NCBI RefSeq assembly: GCF_000344805.1 | Contig: NC_020453.1 | Span: 3,195,001-3,259,000, forward strand | Direction of reading: 5' to 3' | DNA: 64,000 bases | Source of the DNA: Bradyrhizobium oligotrophicum S58 | GTDB lineage: Bacteria > Pseudomonadota > Alphaproteobacteria > Rhizobiales > Xanthobacteraceae | Part shown: piece after piece, positions 51,339-60,449 of the stretch | How the letters are laid out: every line of letters begins with the position of its first letter | How positions within the stretch are numbered: the first letter of the stretch is position 1 | The notes under the pieces: generated by a model | What the model was told of the DNA's origin: nothing | The model's input: the letters and a program-made list of their open reading frames with translations, nothing else | The model's database searches: none | Made by a program: the position numbers and the translations under genes

Positions 51339-52843
51339 ACGCGACGGTCTCACGCAGCGGATCCGGTCACGGCTTGTTGGACCTCGCCGTGATCGGCGGC
51401 GGCATCAATGGCGCTGGTATCGCCCGTGATGCCGCCGGCCGCGGCCTGAAGGTGCTGTTGTGCGAGAAGGATGACTTTGCCGAAGGGACCTCGTCGCGCT
51501 CGGGCAAGCTGATCCATGGCGGCCTGCGCTATCTCGAGTACTACGAGTTCCGGCTGGTCCGTGAAGCTTTGATCGAGCGCGAGGTGCTGCTGGCGTCCGC
51601 GCCGCACATCATCTGGCCGATGCGCTTCGTGCTGCCGCATTCGCCGGAGCAGCGCCCCGCCTGGCTCGTGCGCACCGGGCTGTTCCTCTACGACCATCTC
51701 GGCGGCCGCAAGCAGCTGCCGGCGAGCCGCAACGTCGATCTCGCGCATGAGCCGGAAGGCGCACCGCTTCGCCCCGAATTCCGGCGCGGCTTCGAATATT
51801 CGGATTGCTGGGTCGACGATTCCAGGCTCGTGATCCTCAATCTGGTCGATGCCGCGCGCAAAGGCGCGGTCATCCTGCCGCGCACCCGTGCCGTGAGCGC
51901 GCGGCGAGAGGACGGTGTGTGGCTGCTGGACATGCACCGCGAGAATGGCGAGGTGCAGACCGTTCGTGCGCGGGCGCTGGTCAATGCCGCCGGGCCATGG
52001 GTGCAGGACGTCGTGCAGGGCGTCGCCGGGCTCAATTCAGCACACAATGTGCGCCTGGTGAAGGGCAGCCATCTGGTGGTGCCGAAGTTCTGGAGCGGCT
52101 CGCAGGCCTATCTGCTGCAGAACACCGACCGTCGCGTCATCTTCGTCAACCCCTACGAGACCGATCTGGCGCTGATCGGCACGACCGACATCGTGCATGA
52201 TGGCCGCGCAGAAGACGTCGCGATCGATGGCGGCGAGATCGACTATCTTCTGGCTGTGCTCGATCGCTATTTCCGGGCTGCGCCTCGCAAGGCCGACATC
52301 ATCCATGCCTTCTCGGGCGTGCGGCCGCTGTACGACGACAATGCCGACAATCCCTCGGCTGTCACGCGCGACTACGTGTTCGAGGTGCATGGCACCCCCG
52401 AGCAGCCGCCGCTGCTGTCGATCTTCGGCGGCAAGATCACGACCTTCCGCCGGCTCGCCGAGCAGGCGCTGGAGCGCCTCGCGCCGTGGTTTCCGCAGAT
52501 GGCGCCGGCGTGGACGGCCGACGCCTGTCTTCCGGGCGGCAACCTCGGTTCGTCCTTCGAGCAGTTTCTCGCCGACCTCGCTGCTGCATATCCGGCATTG
52601 CCGCAGCAGGCGGTGACGCATTATGCGCGGCTCTACGGCACCTGCGCGCGGGATCTGCTCGGCTCGGCCCGCAGCACAGATGATCTCGGCCGTCATTTCG
52701 GCGGCACCTTCTATGAGCGCGAGCTTGCTTACCTGCGCGAGCGCGAGTGGGCTTCGACCGCAGCCGACGTCCTGGAACGGCGCACCAAGCATGGCCTGCA
52801 TCTGACCCGCGCCGAGCGCGAGACGTTCGAGGCGCAGCTCTGA
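51335..52843 (+). CDS. GlpD/EryB-like FAD-dependent polyol-phosphate dehydrogenase
   Basis: A 502-residue flavoprotein of the glycerol-3-phosphate dehydrogenase family. AVIGGGINGAGIARDAAGRG is the FAD-binding site; SSRSGKLIHGGLRYLEYYEF is the GlpD signature; NAAGPWVQDV, GSHLVVPKFW and FGGKITTFRRLAEQ follow. Both GlpD and EryB of Brucella share this layout. Together with the EryA-like kinase, EryB function (oxidising an erythritol phosphate, membrane-associated, passing electrons to quinone) is the favoured reading, but a GlpD role is not excluded. It is the last gene of the operon and is convergent with the next permease. Confidence 0.87.
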   Translation: MNATVSRSGSGHGLLDLAVIGGGINGAGIARDAAGRGLKVLLCEKDDFAEGTSSRSGKLIHGGLRYLEYYEFRLVREALIEREVLLASAPHIIWPMRFVLPHSPEQRPAWLVRTGLFLYDHLGGRKQLPASRNVDLAHEPEGAPLRPEFRRGFEYSDCWVDDSRLVILNLVDAARKGAVILPRTRAVSARREDGVWLLDMHRENGEVQTVRARALVNAAGPWVQDVVQGVAGLNSAHNVRLVKGSHLVVPKFWSGSQAYLLQNTDRRVIFVNPYETDLALIGTTDIVHDGRAEDVAIDGGEIDYLLAVLDRYFRAAPRKADIIHAFSGVRPLYDDNADNPSAVTRDYVFEVHGTPEQPPLLSIFGGKITTFRRLAEQALERLAPWFPQMAPAWTADACLPGGNLGSSFEQFLADLAAAYPALPQQAVTHYARLYGTCARDLLGSARSTDDLGRHFGGTFYERELAYLREREWASTAADVLERRTKHGLHLTRAERETFEAQL

Positions 52844-52919
52844 CCAGGTCCGGCGTATTCGCAGCGCGAGAGGCAGTTCGGACCCGCCGGCCCGCTGCAT
52901 CCGCGCCAGGTTTCGCTCG

Positions 52920-53900
52920 TCACACCTTCTGGCGGCCGTAGATCAGCAGCATCAGGATGATCACCGCGCCGTAGATCAACTGGCGGCCAGCCTCGCTGAT
53001 CTGCATCACCGACAGGATCGACTGCAGCAGCGTGATCAGCACGACGCCGGCGACCGTGCCGAGATAGCTGCCGCGGCCGCCGAGGATGTGGGTGCCGCCG
53101 AGCACGACGGCTGCGATCGAGGGCAGCAGATAGGCGTCGCCCATCGACTGCGCGGCTTTCGACGCATAGCCCGCGAGCAGCACGCCGCCGAAGGCGGAGA
53201 GGGCGCCCGACAGCGCGAAGGCCAGCATCGTGACGCGGCGTGTGTCGATTCCGGAGAGGTAGGCGGCCCGCTCGCGATTGCCGATGGCGTAGATGGCGCG
53301 GCCGAAGGTCGTGCGCGACAGCAGCCAGATCGCTGCTGCACCGATGATCGCCCAGACCAGCACCGCATTCGGAAGGCCGGGAACGACATTGCCGGTGGCG
53401 AGATAGCGCATCGCCTTGGACGCGGAATCCTGCGGTGAGAAGCCGCCGGTGTAGGCCACCATCAGCCCCTGGGCGACCGCATTGGTCGCCAGCGTGATGA
53501 TCATCGAGGGAATGCGCAAATAGGCGACGCCGATGCCGTTGAGGAAGCCGATGGCCGCCCCACAGAGGATGCCGCAGGGAATCGCGAGGATGACGCCGGC
53601 CGTGCCATGCGAAGCGACCGCGCACGCCATCATCGCGCCCGTGGTGACCACCCATGGCACGGACAGATCGATCTGCCCGAGCAGGATCACCAGCATCATG
53701 CCGGTGGCGATTACGCCGAGGAAGCTCGCGACCTTCAGCTGTTGCAGCAGGTAGTCCGGCGACAGGAAGCTGCGCGAATACAGGCTGCCCACCAGCAGCA
53801 ACAGCAGGATGCAGCCGAACGACGCCGCCACCGCCGGGTCGATCCGGCGCAGCATGGCAATGCCGCGATGGGCCTGTTGTGATGCCATTGCGTCGCTCAT
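52920..53900 (-). CDS. ABC transporter permease, ribose/xylose type (second)
   Basis: A 326-residue permease of the RbsC/XylH (BPD_transp_2) group with about nine to ten membrane segments. ATG 53900 overlaps the preceding permease stop by four bases; the longer open frame upstream is only the opposite-frame image of that gene. Characteristic parts are LLGQIDLSVPWVV, SRTTFGRAIYAIGNRERAAYLSGI and AAVVLGGTHILGGRGS. It forms the channel with the permease encoded by the preceding gene. Confidence 0.9.
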   Translation of the reverse strand: MSDAMASQQAHRGIAMLRRIDPAVAASFGCILLLLLVGSLYSRSFLSPDYLLQQLKVASFLGVIATGMMLVILLGQIDLSVPWVVTTGAMMACAVASHGTAGVILAIPCGILCGAAIGFLNGIGVAYLRIPSMIITLATNAVAQGLMVAYTGGFSPQDSASKAMRYLATGNVVPGLPNAVLVWAIIGAAAIWLLSRTTFGRAIYAIGNRERAAYLSGIDTRRVTMLAFALSGALSAFGGVLLAGYASKAAQSMGDAYLLPSIAAVVLGGTHILGGRGSYLGTVAGVVLITLLQSILSVMQISEAGRQLIYGAVIILMLLIYGRQKV

Positions 53901-54877
53901 CCGAACCACTCCAGCCGATTGCGCACACGAACCAGCCCGAACGCGCCGATCGAGACCGCGAGCATGAGCACGAGCCCCTGGAACAGCGGCTGCCACAGCG
54001 GATCGAAGTCGAACACGAACAGCAGGTCGCCGATGGTGCGGAAGGCGAGCGCGCCGAAGATCGCGCCGATCGCGCTGCCGCGGCCGCCCATCAGCGAGAC
54101 GCCGCCGAGCACGACGGCCGCGATCGAGAACAGCGTGTAAGCGTTGCCGCTCGCATAGGCCGCCTCGCCCGTATACGAGAAGAATGTCAGGAACAGGCCG
54201 CCGATCGCGGACAACAGGCCGGCCAAGGTGTAGGCGGCGAACTTGGCGGCGCGGACCGGCGCGCCGGACATGTAGGCTGCGACCTCCGAGGAGCCGGTCG
54301 CGAACGCGGCCCGACCGACGACCGAGCGGCTGTAGGGCACCCAGATCAGGAGCGCGACGAGGGTCAGCGTCACCAGGCTGGTCGGCAGCACGCCGAACAG
54401 CCGCCCGGTCAAGGCATCCGCCAAGGTCTCGTTGACCGATCCGCCGGGATTGGGCCGCAGGAACAGCGCAATGCCGTAGTACATCGCGCCGGTGGCGATC
54501 GTGGTCACGATCGGCTGCAGCCGGCCGAAGATCACGATCGCGCCGTTGATCATGCCGCAGACGAGGCCGGTGCCGAGCACGCCGGCGACGCCGAGCGCGG
54601 TCTCGGTGGCGGTGCCGACCACGATCCAGGAGGCGAGGCAATTGGTCAGGGTCAGGATCATGCCGACCGACAGATCAATGCCGGCGGTGATCACCACGAT
54701 CGCCTGCGCCATGGCGACGAAGGCCAAGAGCGTTGCCTTGTTGGCGGCGGTCTGCACCATGTTGGCGCTGAAGCCGGCCGGATGGTTGGTCGCATAGATC
54801 AGGAACATCGCGACGAAGATGCCGATCGCCAGCAACGTGCCGCGCTGTTCAGCGAGCCAGAACCGCCATTCGGTCAT
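53897..54877 (-). CDS. ABC transporter permease, ribose/xylose type (first)
   Basis: A 326-residue permease of the same group as its neighbour. Conserved parts are VVITAGIDLSVGMILTLTN, IVTTIATGAMYYG, YSRSVVGRAAFATGSSEVAAYMSG and AAVVLGGVSLMGGRGSAIG. It overlaps both the ATPase gene and the next permease gene by four bases, so the transporter is translationally coupled. Two different permeases imply a heterodimeric channel. Confidence 0.9.
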   Translation of the reverse strand: MTEWRFWLAEQRGTLLAIGIFVAMFLIYATNHPAGFSANMVQTAANKATLLAFVAMAQAIVVITAGIDLSVGMILTLTNCLASWIVVGTATETALGVAGVLGTGLVCGMINGAIVIFGRLQPIVTTIATGAMYYGIALFLRPNPGGSVNETLADALTGRLFGVLPTSLVTLTLVALLIWVPYSRSVVGRAAFATGSSEVAAYMSGAPVRAAKFAAYTLAGLLSAIGGLFLTFFSYTGEAAYASGNAYTLFSIAAVVLGGVSLMGGRGSAIGAIFGALAFRTIGDLLFVFDFDPLWQPLFQGLVLMLAVSIGAFGLVRVRNRLEWFG

Positions 54878-56415
54878 CCCACACTCGCTTCCGTCGGTTC
54901 GTGGTCGTCGACGTTGAGGGCGCTGCTGATCAGCGCGCGCTCGGTGATCTCGGCGCCCGCGAGCTCGCGCCTGATCGCGCCATCATACATCACCAGCACG
55001 CGGTCACAGCAGCCGATCAGCTCGTCATAGTCGGTCGAGTAGAGCAGGATCGCGGCGCCGTCGTCGGCGAGCCGGCGCAGCAGCCGATAGATCTCCTGCT
55101 TGGTGCCGACGTCGATGCCGCGCGTCGGATCGTTCAGCAGGATGATGCGCGGCCTGTTCATCAGCCATTTCGCGATCACGACCTTCTGCTGGTTGCCGCC
55201 GGACAGCGCGCTGACGGGGAGGTCGGGGGAGGCGGTCTTGATCTCGATCAGGCGGATCATCTCGTCGATCAGCGCCGACTGCCGTTGCCGGTCGATGATG
55301 CCGAACGTCGCGAAGCGGTCGAACGCGGCCGCCGAGAGATTGTCGCGCACCGACATCGGCAGCATCAGACCCTCGGTCTTGCGATCCTCCGGGATCAGCG
55401 CGAGGCCGATGTGGTCCGACTTGGCAGCGACCGGGCTGTCGATCTTCACGGTGTCGCCGTCGATCAGGATGTCGCCGCGGCAGTCTCTGAGCACGCCGAA
55501 CAGCGCCAGCAGCAGCTCGCGCTGGCCCTGGCCGTCGAGGCCGCCGAGGCCGATGATCTCTCCGGCGTGCAGCGAGAACGAGATGTCCTTCAGCCGATCG
55601 CCCCAGCCGAGCCGCTTGCATTGCAGCGCCGGCGGCCGGCCGTTACTCTTGCGGACCGGCTTGTCGGGAAAGGCATGCTTGTATTCGCGGCCGATCATGA
55701 GTTCGATCACTTCGGCATCCGTCTTGGTGCCGGCGGCGAAGGTCGAGATCCTGCGGCCGTTGCGGAATACGCTGCACTCGTCGGCGAGTTCGGCGATCTC
55801 GTGCATGCGGTGGGAGATGTAGAGCAGCGCGAGTCCTTCGGTCCGCAGCCGCTTCAGCACCTCGAACACCTTGCTGACGTCGGAGGCCGTCAGCGCCGAT
55901 GTTGCCTCGTCGAGGATCAGGATCTTCGGCCGCCGCGCCAGCGCTTTGGCGATTTCGACCATCTGCCGGCGCGACAGCGGCAGGTCCTTCACCAGCGCAC
56001 GCGGATGGATGTCGCCGGCGCCGGCGCGATGCAGCGCCTGCTCGGCGATGGCGCGCTGGCGCCGCCGGTCGATCATGCCAAGCCGCGTCGGCGGATGAGA
56101 GATCATGATGTTGTCGGCGACCGACAGATCGGGGATCAGCGACAGCTCCTGGAAGATGCAGACGACGCCGGCATCGGTTGCGGCCGCCGGGCGCGCGAAG
56201 GCCACCTCGCGGCCTTGCAGCGTCATGCGTCCTTCGTCCGGCGCGACCACGCCGACCATCAGCTTGATCAGCGTCGACTTGCCGGCGCCGTTCTCGCCGA
56301 GAATGGCGTGGATGCGGCCGGGGTGAACTTCGAGGTCGGCCCGGTCGAGCGCAATGACGCCGCCATAGCGCTTGGACAGTCCTTCCGCGCGAAACAGCGG
56401 CTCTGCCGCGATCAT
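54874..56415 (-). CDS. ABC transporter ATPase with two nucleotide-binding domains (RbsA/MglA/XylG type)
   Basis: A 513-residue tandem ATPase. The first domain has Walker A GENGAGKST, signature-like LPLSRRQMVEIAKAL, Walker B ILILDEATSAL and YISHRMHEI. The second has the expected degenerate Walker A (GLGGLDGQGQRE), a good signature ALSGGNQQKVVIAKWL, and an altered Walker B, ILLNDPTRGIDVG, where Asp-Glu of the norm is Asn-Asp. A single such protein serves the whole importer. Its gene starts about 150 bases after the binding-protein gene, with a hairpin between. Confidence 0.92.
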   Translation of the reverse strand: MIAAEPLFRAEGLSKRYGGVIALDRADLEVHPGRIHAILGENGAGKSTLIKLMVGVVAPDEGRMTLQGREVAFARPAAATDAGVVCIFQELSLIPDLSVADNIMISHPPTRLGMIDRRRQRAIAEQALHRAGAGDIHPRALVKDLPLSRRQMVEIAKALARRPKILILDEATSALTASDVSKVFEVLKRLRTEGLALLYISHRMHEIAELADECSVFRNGRRISTFAAGTKTDAEVIELMIGREYKHAFPDKPVRKSNGRPPALQCKRLGWGDRLKDISFSLHAGEIIGLGGLDGQGQRELLLALFGVLRDCRGDILIDGDTVKIDSPVAAKSDHIGLALIPEDRKTEGLMLPMSVRDNLSAAAFDRFATFGIIDRQRQSALIDEMIRLIEIKTASPDLPVSALSGGNQQKVVIAKWLMNRPRIILLNDPTRGIDVGTKQEIYRLLRRLADDGAAILLYSTDYDELIGCCDRVLVMYDGAIRRELAGAEITERALISSALNVDDHEPTEASVG

Positions 56416-56514
56416 GCTGATCCCCTCAGCGGTTCTGCAACAGGGACGTGCTCGCCGCGAACGGGCTCACGAACCAACGATGATGTGCGGAGCGACACGC
56501 CCGAATTGCCGCAT

Positions 56515-56550
56515 CCGATCCGCCGCGCAATTCGGCGCGCGGCGGATCGG
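56515..56550 (-). terminator. intercistronic hairpin after the sugar-binding-protein gene
   Basis: CCGATCCGCCGCGC (56515-56528) and GCGCGGCGGATCGG (56537-56550) make a perfect 14-base stem with an eight-base loop, just downstream of the binding-protein stop on the minus strand. No T-run follows. A partial terminator or an mRNA-end stabiliser is likely, giving excess binding protein over the ATPase and permeases. Confidence 0.65.
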
Positions 56551-56565
56551 GACGCCTATTGCCGC

Positions 56566-57702
56566 CTATTGGTTTTCCTTCGACTGGCCCATGATCTCCT
56601 GCGCCGTGAAGTTGATGCCGCAGGTCGGGAAGGAGTTGCCCACGAAGAAGTTGTCCGACTGCGCCGGGAAGTAGTCCTGATCCTTCTTGAAGTTCGGATC
56701 CTCGACGACGGCGAGCGGCAGCTTGACCGACTGCGGCACCACCTTGCCCTCGAGCGCCGCAAGCGCGACCTTGATCGCGACCGCGACCTGCGCGGGACCG
56801 GTGCCGGCCGAGGAGCATTTCAGGCCTTCCGACGCCTTGGCGGCGCAGAACTTGCGGAAGCCGTTCTCGGTCTCGCCGCCGAACGGCACCATCTTGTGTT
56901 TGGCGTCCAGCATGGCCTGCACGATGCCGGTGTCGCCGCCCTGGCCGGAGATCGCATCGAATGGGCCGTTGGTCGCAATCGCGTCCGCGGTAGCCTTCTG
57001 TGCGACGCCATCGTCCCATTTGCCGACGACCTCGGTGACCTGCCACTTCTTGCCGGAGCCGTTGAGAACGGAGTGGAAGCCGTTGTGGCGGTCGGTATCG
57101 ACCGACGTGCCGGCCACGCCGCGCACTTCGAGCACCTTGCCGCCATCGGCGACGTTCTTGACCAGCCACTTCGCCCAGAGCTCGCCGAGTCCCTTCTGGT
57201 CGACATTGACGTTGATGGCATCTTCGGTCGCGAGAATGTTGTCGAAGGCGACGAGCACGACGCCGGCCTGCTTGGCGCGCTTGATCACCGGGCCGAAGGC
57301 GGTCGGGTTCTGCGCGTTGACGACGATGGCGTCATAGCCGGAATCGATGAAGTTGTTGATCGCCGAGATCTGAGCCGGGACGTCCTCGCCGGTCGAAACG
57401 ACCTTGAACTCCTTCAGCTTGGCCTTGACCTCGGGCTGCGCCGCATAGGCCTTCGCCGTCTGGATCATCTGGATACGCCAGGTGTTGGCGATGTAGCCGT
57501 TGGCCAACGCGACGCGGTAGGGGCCTTTCTTGGCCGGGAATTTGAAGAACTTGGTGTCGCCGGCCCATGGCACCATGCATTCGGGCTCGGCCGCCGGGCC
57601 CTTGACCGTCTCGGGCTCTGCCAGCGCCTTGCCGGCGAAGGCCGACAGCAGCACCAGCGATGCGCAAGTGGCAAGGCATCGCGCCCTCATCGACTTCGAC
57701 AT
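56566..57702 (-). CDS. periplasmic sugar-binding protein (ribose/xylose ABC type)
   Basis: A 378-residue periplasmic binding protein. ATG 57702 is chosen for its GGGGAGGT site just upstream; the frame can be read further from 57744. The signal peptide covers residues 1-28 (CLATCASLVLLSAFAGKALA). The mature protein is of the Peripla_BP_4 type: ISAINNFIDSGYDAIVVNAQNP, VVLVAFDN, and SGQGGDTGIVQAM. It is the first gene of the importer operon and diverges from the LacI-type regulator. The ligand is unknown; a sugar or a polyol (EryG-like importers are of this type) are both possible. Confidence 0.88.
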   Translation of the reverse strand: MSKSMRARCLATCASLVLLSAFAGKALAEPETVKGPAAEPECMVPWAGDTKFFKFPAKKGPYRVALANGYIANTWRIQMIQTAKAYAAQPEVKAKLKEFKVVSTGEDVPAQISAINNFIDSGYDAIVVNAQNPTAFGPVIKRAKQAGVVLVAFDNILATEDAINVNVDQKGLGELWAKWLVKNVADGGKVLEVRGVAGTSVDTDRHNGFHSVLNGSGKKWQVTEVVGKWDDGVAQKATADAIATNGPFDAISGQGGDTGIVQAMLDAKHKMVPFGGETENGFRKFCAAKASEGLKCSSAGTGPAQVAVAIKVALAALEGKVVPQSVKLPLAVVEDPNFKKDQDYFPAQSDNFFVGNSFPTCGINFTAQEIMGQSKENQ

Positions 57703-57822
57703 TCGTGACCTCCCCTGTTGTTGTCGCGCCACTGATTGACGCATGTGCGAGACGCCTCACTTGTTTCCGGAGGTTGTTCGAGCATCGCTCGTCGTCCCGA
57801 CGGCCCAAGGGTTACTGAGCTA

Positions 57823-57836
57823 TGACAGCGCTGTCA
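57823..57836. promoter_or_regulatory. LacI-family operator candidate, 14-bp perfect palindrome
   Basis: TGACAGCGCTGTCA is fully palindromic with the central CG typical of LacI-family operators. It lies between the divergent sugar-binding-protein and LacI-type regulator genes, about 120 and 90 bases from the two starts. The regulator very likely binds here to control the importer and itself. Confidence 0.75.
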
Positions 57837-57926
57837 ATTACCGTCGCCCGGCTTTTGCCAAGCGGCCATTGCCGTGCCAAGAATGAGGTCCGGGCCAGAA
57901 CCTCAGAGATCAGTGCATCGCAGATC

Positions 57927-58952
57927 ATGTTTCAGAAGCGCCGCACAACGCTGGAGGACGTCGCGCGCATCGCCAATGTCAGCGCTGTCACCGTGTCACG
58001 GGCGCTGCGTCGGCCCGACATGGTCTCGGCAGAGCTGCGCAAGCGGATCGATGCCGCGGTCGAGAGGCTGGCCTACGTGCCGAATTTCGCCGCCAGCCGG
58101 TTGGCCTCGGCACGCACGCACGCGATCGGCGTCGTGGTGTCGTCGCTCTCCAACGGCATCTTCGCGGACTATCTGCAGGCGATCTACAACAGCCTGCTGC
58201 CGCTCGGCTTTCGCCCGGTGGTCGTGAGCAGCCGCTACTCGGCGGAAGAGGAGGAAGCAGCGATCAAGGCGCTGCTCGGTCAGAACGTCGAGGCGCTGAT
58301 CCTGGTCGGCGTCAACCAGACCAGGGCCGCGCGCCGCGTCCTGGCGCGGGCGCGAATTCCGGTGGTGCAGACGTTCGAGCTGACCGATGACCCGATCAAT
58401 CTCAATGTGGGTTTGTCGCAGCGCAAGGGCGGCTATGCCGCGACCCGCTTCCTGCTGGACCTCGGGCATCGGCGGATTGCCTATCTCTCCGGACAGCGCG
58501 ACGACCGGGCGAGGGCGCGCCTCGAGGGTTACCGCGCGGCGCTCGCTGAGGCCTGTCTGGACTGCTCGTCGCTGGTCGCCTCGCTGCCGGCGCAGGCGAC
58601 GATCTCGCTCGGGCGCAAGCTGACCTTGGACATGCTGGCCGCCGAAGTGCCCGATGCGATCTTCTGCTGCGACGACAACATCGCGCTCGGAGCGCTGTTT
58701 GCGTGCGAGCAGACGCAACTGGACGTCCCGGGCCGGATTTCCCTGATCGGCTTCAACGATCTCGAATTCGCCGCGGCATGCAATCCGCCGCTGTCGACGG
58801 TGCTGACACCGCGCGCCGACATGGGCCGGGTGGCGTCGGAGCTGGTGCTGCGGGCGATTGCGACCGGCAAGCGGCCCGCGAGCAGGCAGATCGACCTCGG
58901 CTTCGAGATCGTCGCGCGTGGCAGCACGGGCCCTCGCATCGTTGAGCCCTAG
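57927..58952 (+). CDS. LacI-family transcriptional regulator
   Basis: A 341-residue repressor. ATG 57927 starts directly before the DNA-binding domain; the upstream extension of the frame crosses the operator and has no protein-like features. Residues 5-55 are the LacI helix-turn-helix and hinge (TTLEDVARIANVSAVTVSRALRRP, then YVPNFAASRLAS). The sugar-binding core has IGVVVSSLSNGIFADYL, GHRRIAYLSG, DAIFCCDDNIALGAL and ISLIGFNDLEFAA. It resembles the GntR (gluconate) branch of the family. It is divergent from the importer operon and presumably regulates it through the palindrome between them. Confidence 0.92.
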   Translation: MFQKRRTTLEDVARIANVSAVTVSRALRRPDMVSAELRKRIDAAVERLAYVPNFAASRLASARTHAIGVVVSSLSNGIFADYLQAIYNSLLPLGFRPVVVSSRYSAEEEEAAIKALLGQNVEALILVGVNQTRAARRVLARARIPVVQTFELTDDPINLNVGLSQRKGGYAATRFLLDLGHRRIAYLSGQRDDRARARLEGYRAALAEACLDCSSLVASLPAQATISLGRKLTLDMLAAEVPDAIFCCDDNIALGALFACEQTQLDVPGRISLIGFNDLEFAAACNPPLSTVLTPRADMGRVASELVLRAIATGKRPASRQIDLGFEIVARGSTGPRIVEP

Positions 58953-59178
58953 CTGCGCTGTTGCGGCGCATCATGCAAAATGAGACTGCCCGTCAAGGTC
59001 GGCGTGACGACAGCGCTCGCGCAGCCTGTGGCTTCGGATAGCGTCCGCCCGGATCGTGGCTCATGGCCGTACACGACGCACCGCTGTGCGCATGAGGTCA
59101 CTATCAAACAAGGTCAGCAACGACTGGCCGGGTACACATTCGGGTGCCTCAGCGATTGACGACAAAGGGAGGAGTTCG

Positions 59179-60429
59179 ATGGTCATGCGAAGTGTGGGGT
59201 TCGCTGCGCTCACGGCATTGCTGCTGTCAGGCACGGCCTCTGCCCAGGAGAAGATCAAGGTCGGCGTCACCGCGACGCTCGAGGGCACCTACACGGTGCT
59301 CGGCGAGGACGGCATGCGCGGTCATGTCACTGCGCTCAATGTGCTCGGCAAGAAGATCGGCGACAAGGAGCTGGAATTCGTCGTGGCTTCGACCGACGCC
59401 ACGCCGGACTCTGCGGTGCGCGCCGTGCGCAAGCTGATCGAGCAGGACAAGGTCCAGATCCTGCTGTCGCCGCTGTCGGGTGACGAAGGCATCGCGGTCA
59501 AGAATTTCGCCAAGACGCATCCCGAGCTCACCTTCGTCAACGCCGCCTCGGGCGCGCAGGAGACGACCTATGTCGATCCCGCGCCGAACTTCTTCCGCTA
59601 CAACATGGATGGCGCTCAGTGGCAGGTCGGCCTCGGCAAATACGCCTATGAGACCAAGGGATACCGCAAGATCGCGACCGTGGGCGAGGACTACTCCTTC
59701 ATCTACACTCAGGTGTTCGGCCTGGTGCTGGAGTTCTGTGGGCTCGGTGGCAAGGTCACCAATCGGCAGTGGGTCCCGCTCGGAACCAAGGATTTCGCCT
59801 CGGTGATCGCGGCGCTCCCCGACGATGTCGACGCGATCTATCTCGGCCTTGGCGGCGCCGACGCCGTCAATTTCCTCAATCAGTATCAGCAGGCCGGCGG
59901 CAAGGCGCACCTCATGGGCGGCTCGATCATGATCGATCAGACCATCCTGTCGTCGAAGGGCAGCGCCAAGAACGCCCTGATCGGAACGATCGCCGCGTCC
60001 GGCCAGGCCGACACCTGGGAGGATCCGCGCTGGCAGAAATTCGTCAAGGCCTATCAGGACGCGTTCCCACCGGAGAAGCGCTTCCCGAGCCCGTCGCTGC
60101 TCGCCACCAACTACTACGGCTCGACCATGGCGCTGATCCTGGCGCTTCGTGAGGTCAATGGCGACCTCTCGAACAACCAGGCCAAGCTCAAGGAAGCGCT
60201 GGCCAAGATCGAGATCGATGCGCCCAATGGCAAGATCAAGCTCGACTCCAACCGCCAGGCGATCGGCACCAACTTCGTCACCGAGGTCGTCGATGACGGC
60301 AAGGGCGCGCTGTTCAGCAAGGTCGTCAAGGTGATCCCCGACGTCAACCAGACCCTGGGATACGAGCCGGCGACCTTCGCCAAGATCGGCCTGCCGAGCC
60401 GGACGGTGCCTGAATGTAAGAAGTACTGA
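59179..60429 (+). CDS. Liv-type ABC transporter substrate-binding protein
   Basis: A 416-residue periplasmic binding protein. ATG 59179 has GGGAGGAG just upstream; the longer frame to 59056 is unlikely. The signal peptide is residues 1-22 (MRSVGFAALTALLLSGTASA). The mature protein belongs to Peripla_BP_6: GVTATLEGTYTVLGEDGMRG, ATPDSAVRAVRKLIEQDKV, ILLSPLSGDEGIAVKNFA and FRYNMDGAQWQVGL. Such proteins bind branched-chain amino acids, amides, urea or aromatic acids. The ligand here is not evident. The operon continues with an AraC regulator and Liv-type permeases. Confidence 0.9.
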   Translation: MVMRSVGFAALTALLLSGTASAQEKIKVGVTATLEGTYTVLGEDGMRGHVTALNVLGKKIGDKELEFVVASTDATPDSAVRAVRKLIEQDKVQILLSPLSGDEGIAVKNFAKTHPELTFVNAASGAQETTYVDPAPNFFRYNMDGAQWQVGLGKYAYETKGYRKIATVGEDYSFIYTQVFGLVLEFCGLGGKVTNRQWVPLGTKDFASVIAALPDDVDAIYLGLGGADAVNFLNQYQQAGGKAHLMGGSIMIDQTILSSKGSAKNALIGTIAASGQADTWEDPRWQKFVKAYQDAFPPEKRFPSPSLLATNYYGSTMALILALREVNGDLSNNQAKLKEALAKIEIDAPNGKIKLDSNRQAIGTNFVTEVVDDGKGALFSKVVKVIPDVNQTLGYEPATFAKIGLPSRTVPECKKY

Positions 60430-60449
60430 CCTTTCCGCAGAGAGAGCGG

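Noticed and set aside
52920..54641. 573-residue minus-strand frame that could be read as a fused permease
   Set aside because: The N-terminal 240 residues are an out-of-frame image of the upstream permease gene. The permease begins at ATG 53900 with the usual four-base overlap.
54901..57708. 935-residue plus-strand open frame
   Set aside because: It runs antisense to the tandem ATPase and the sugar-binding-protein genes, which are unambiguous; long mirror frames are common at this GC content.
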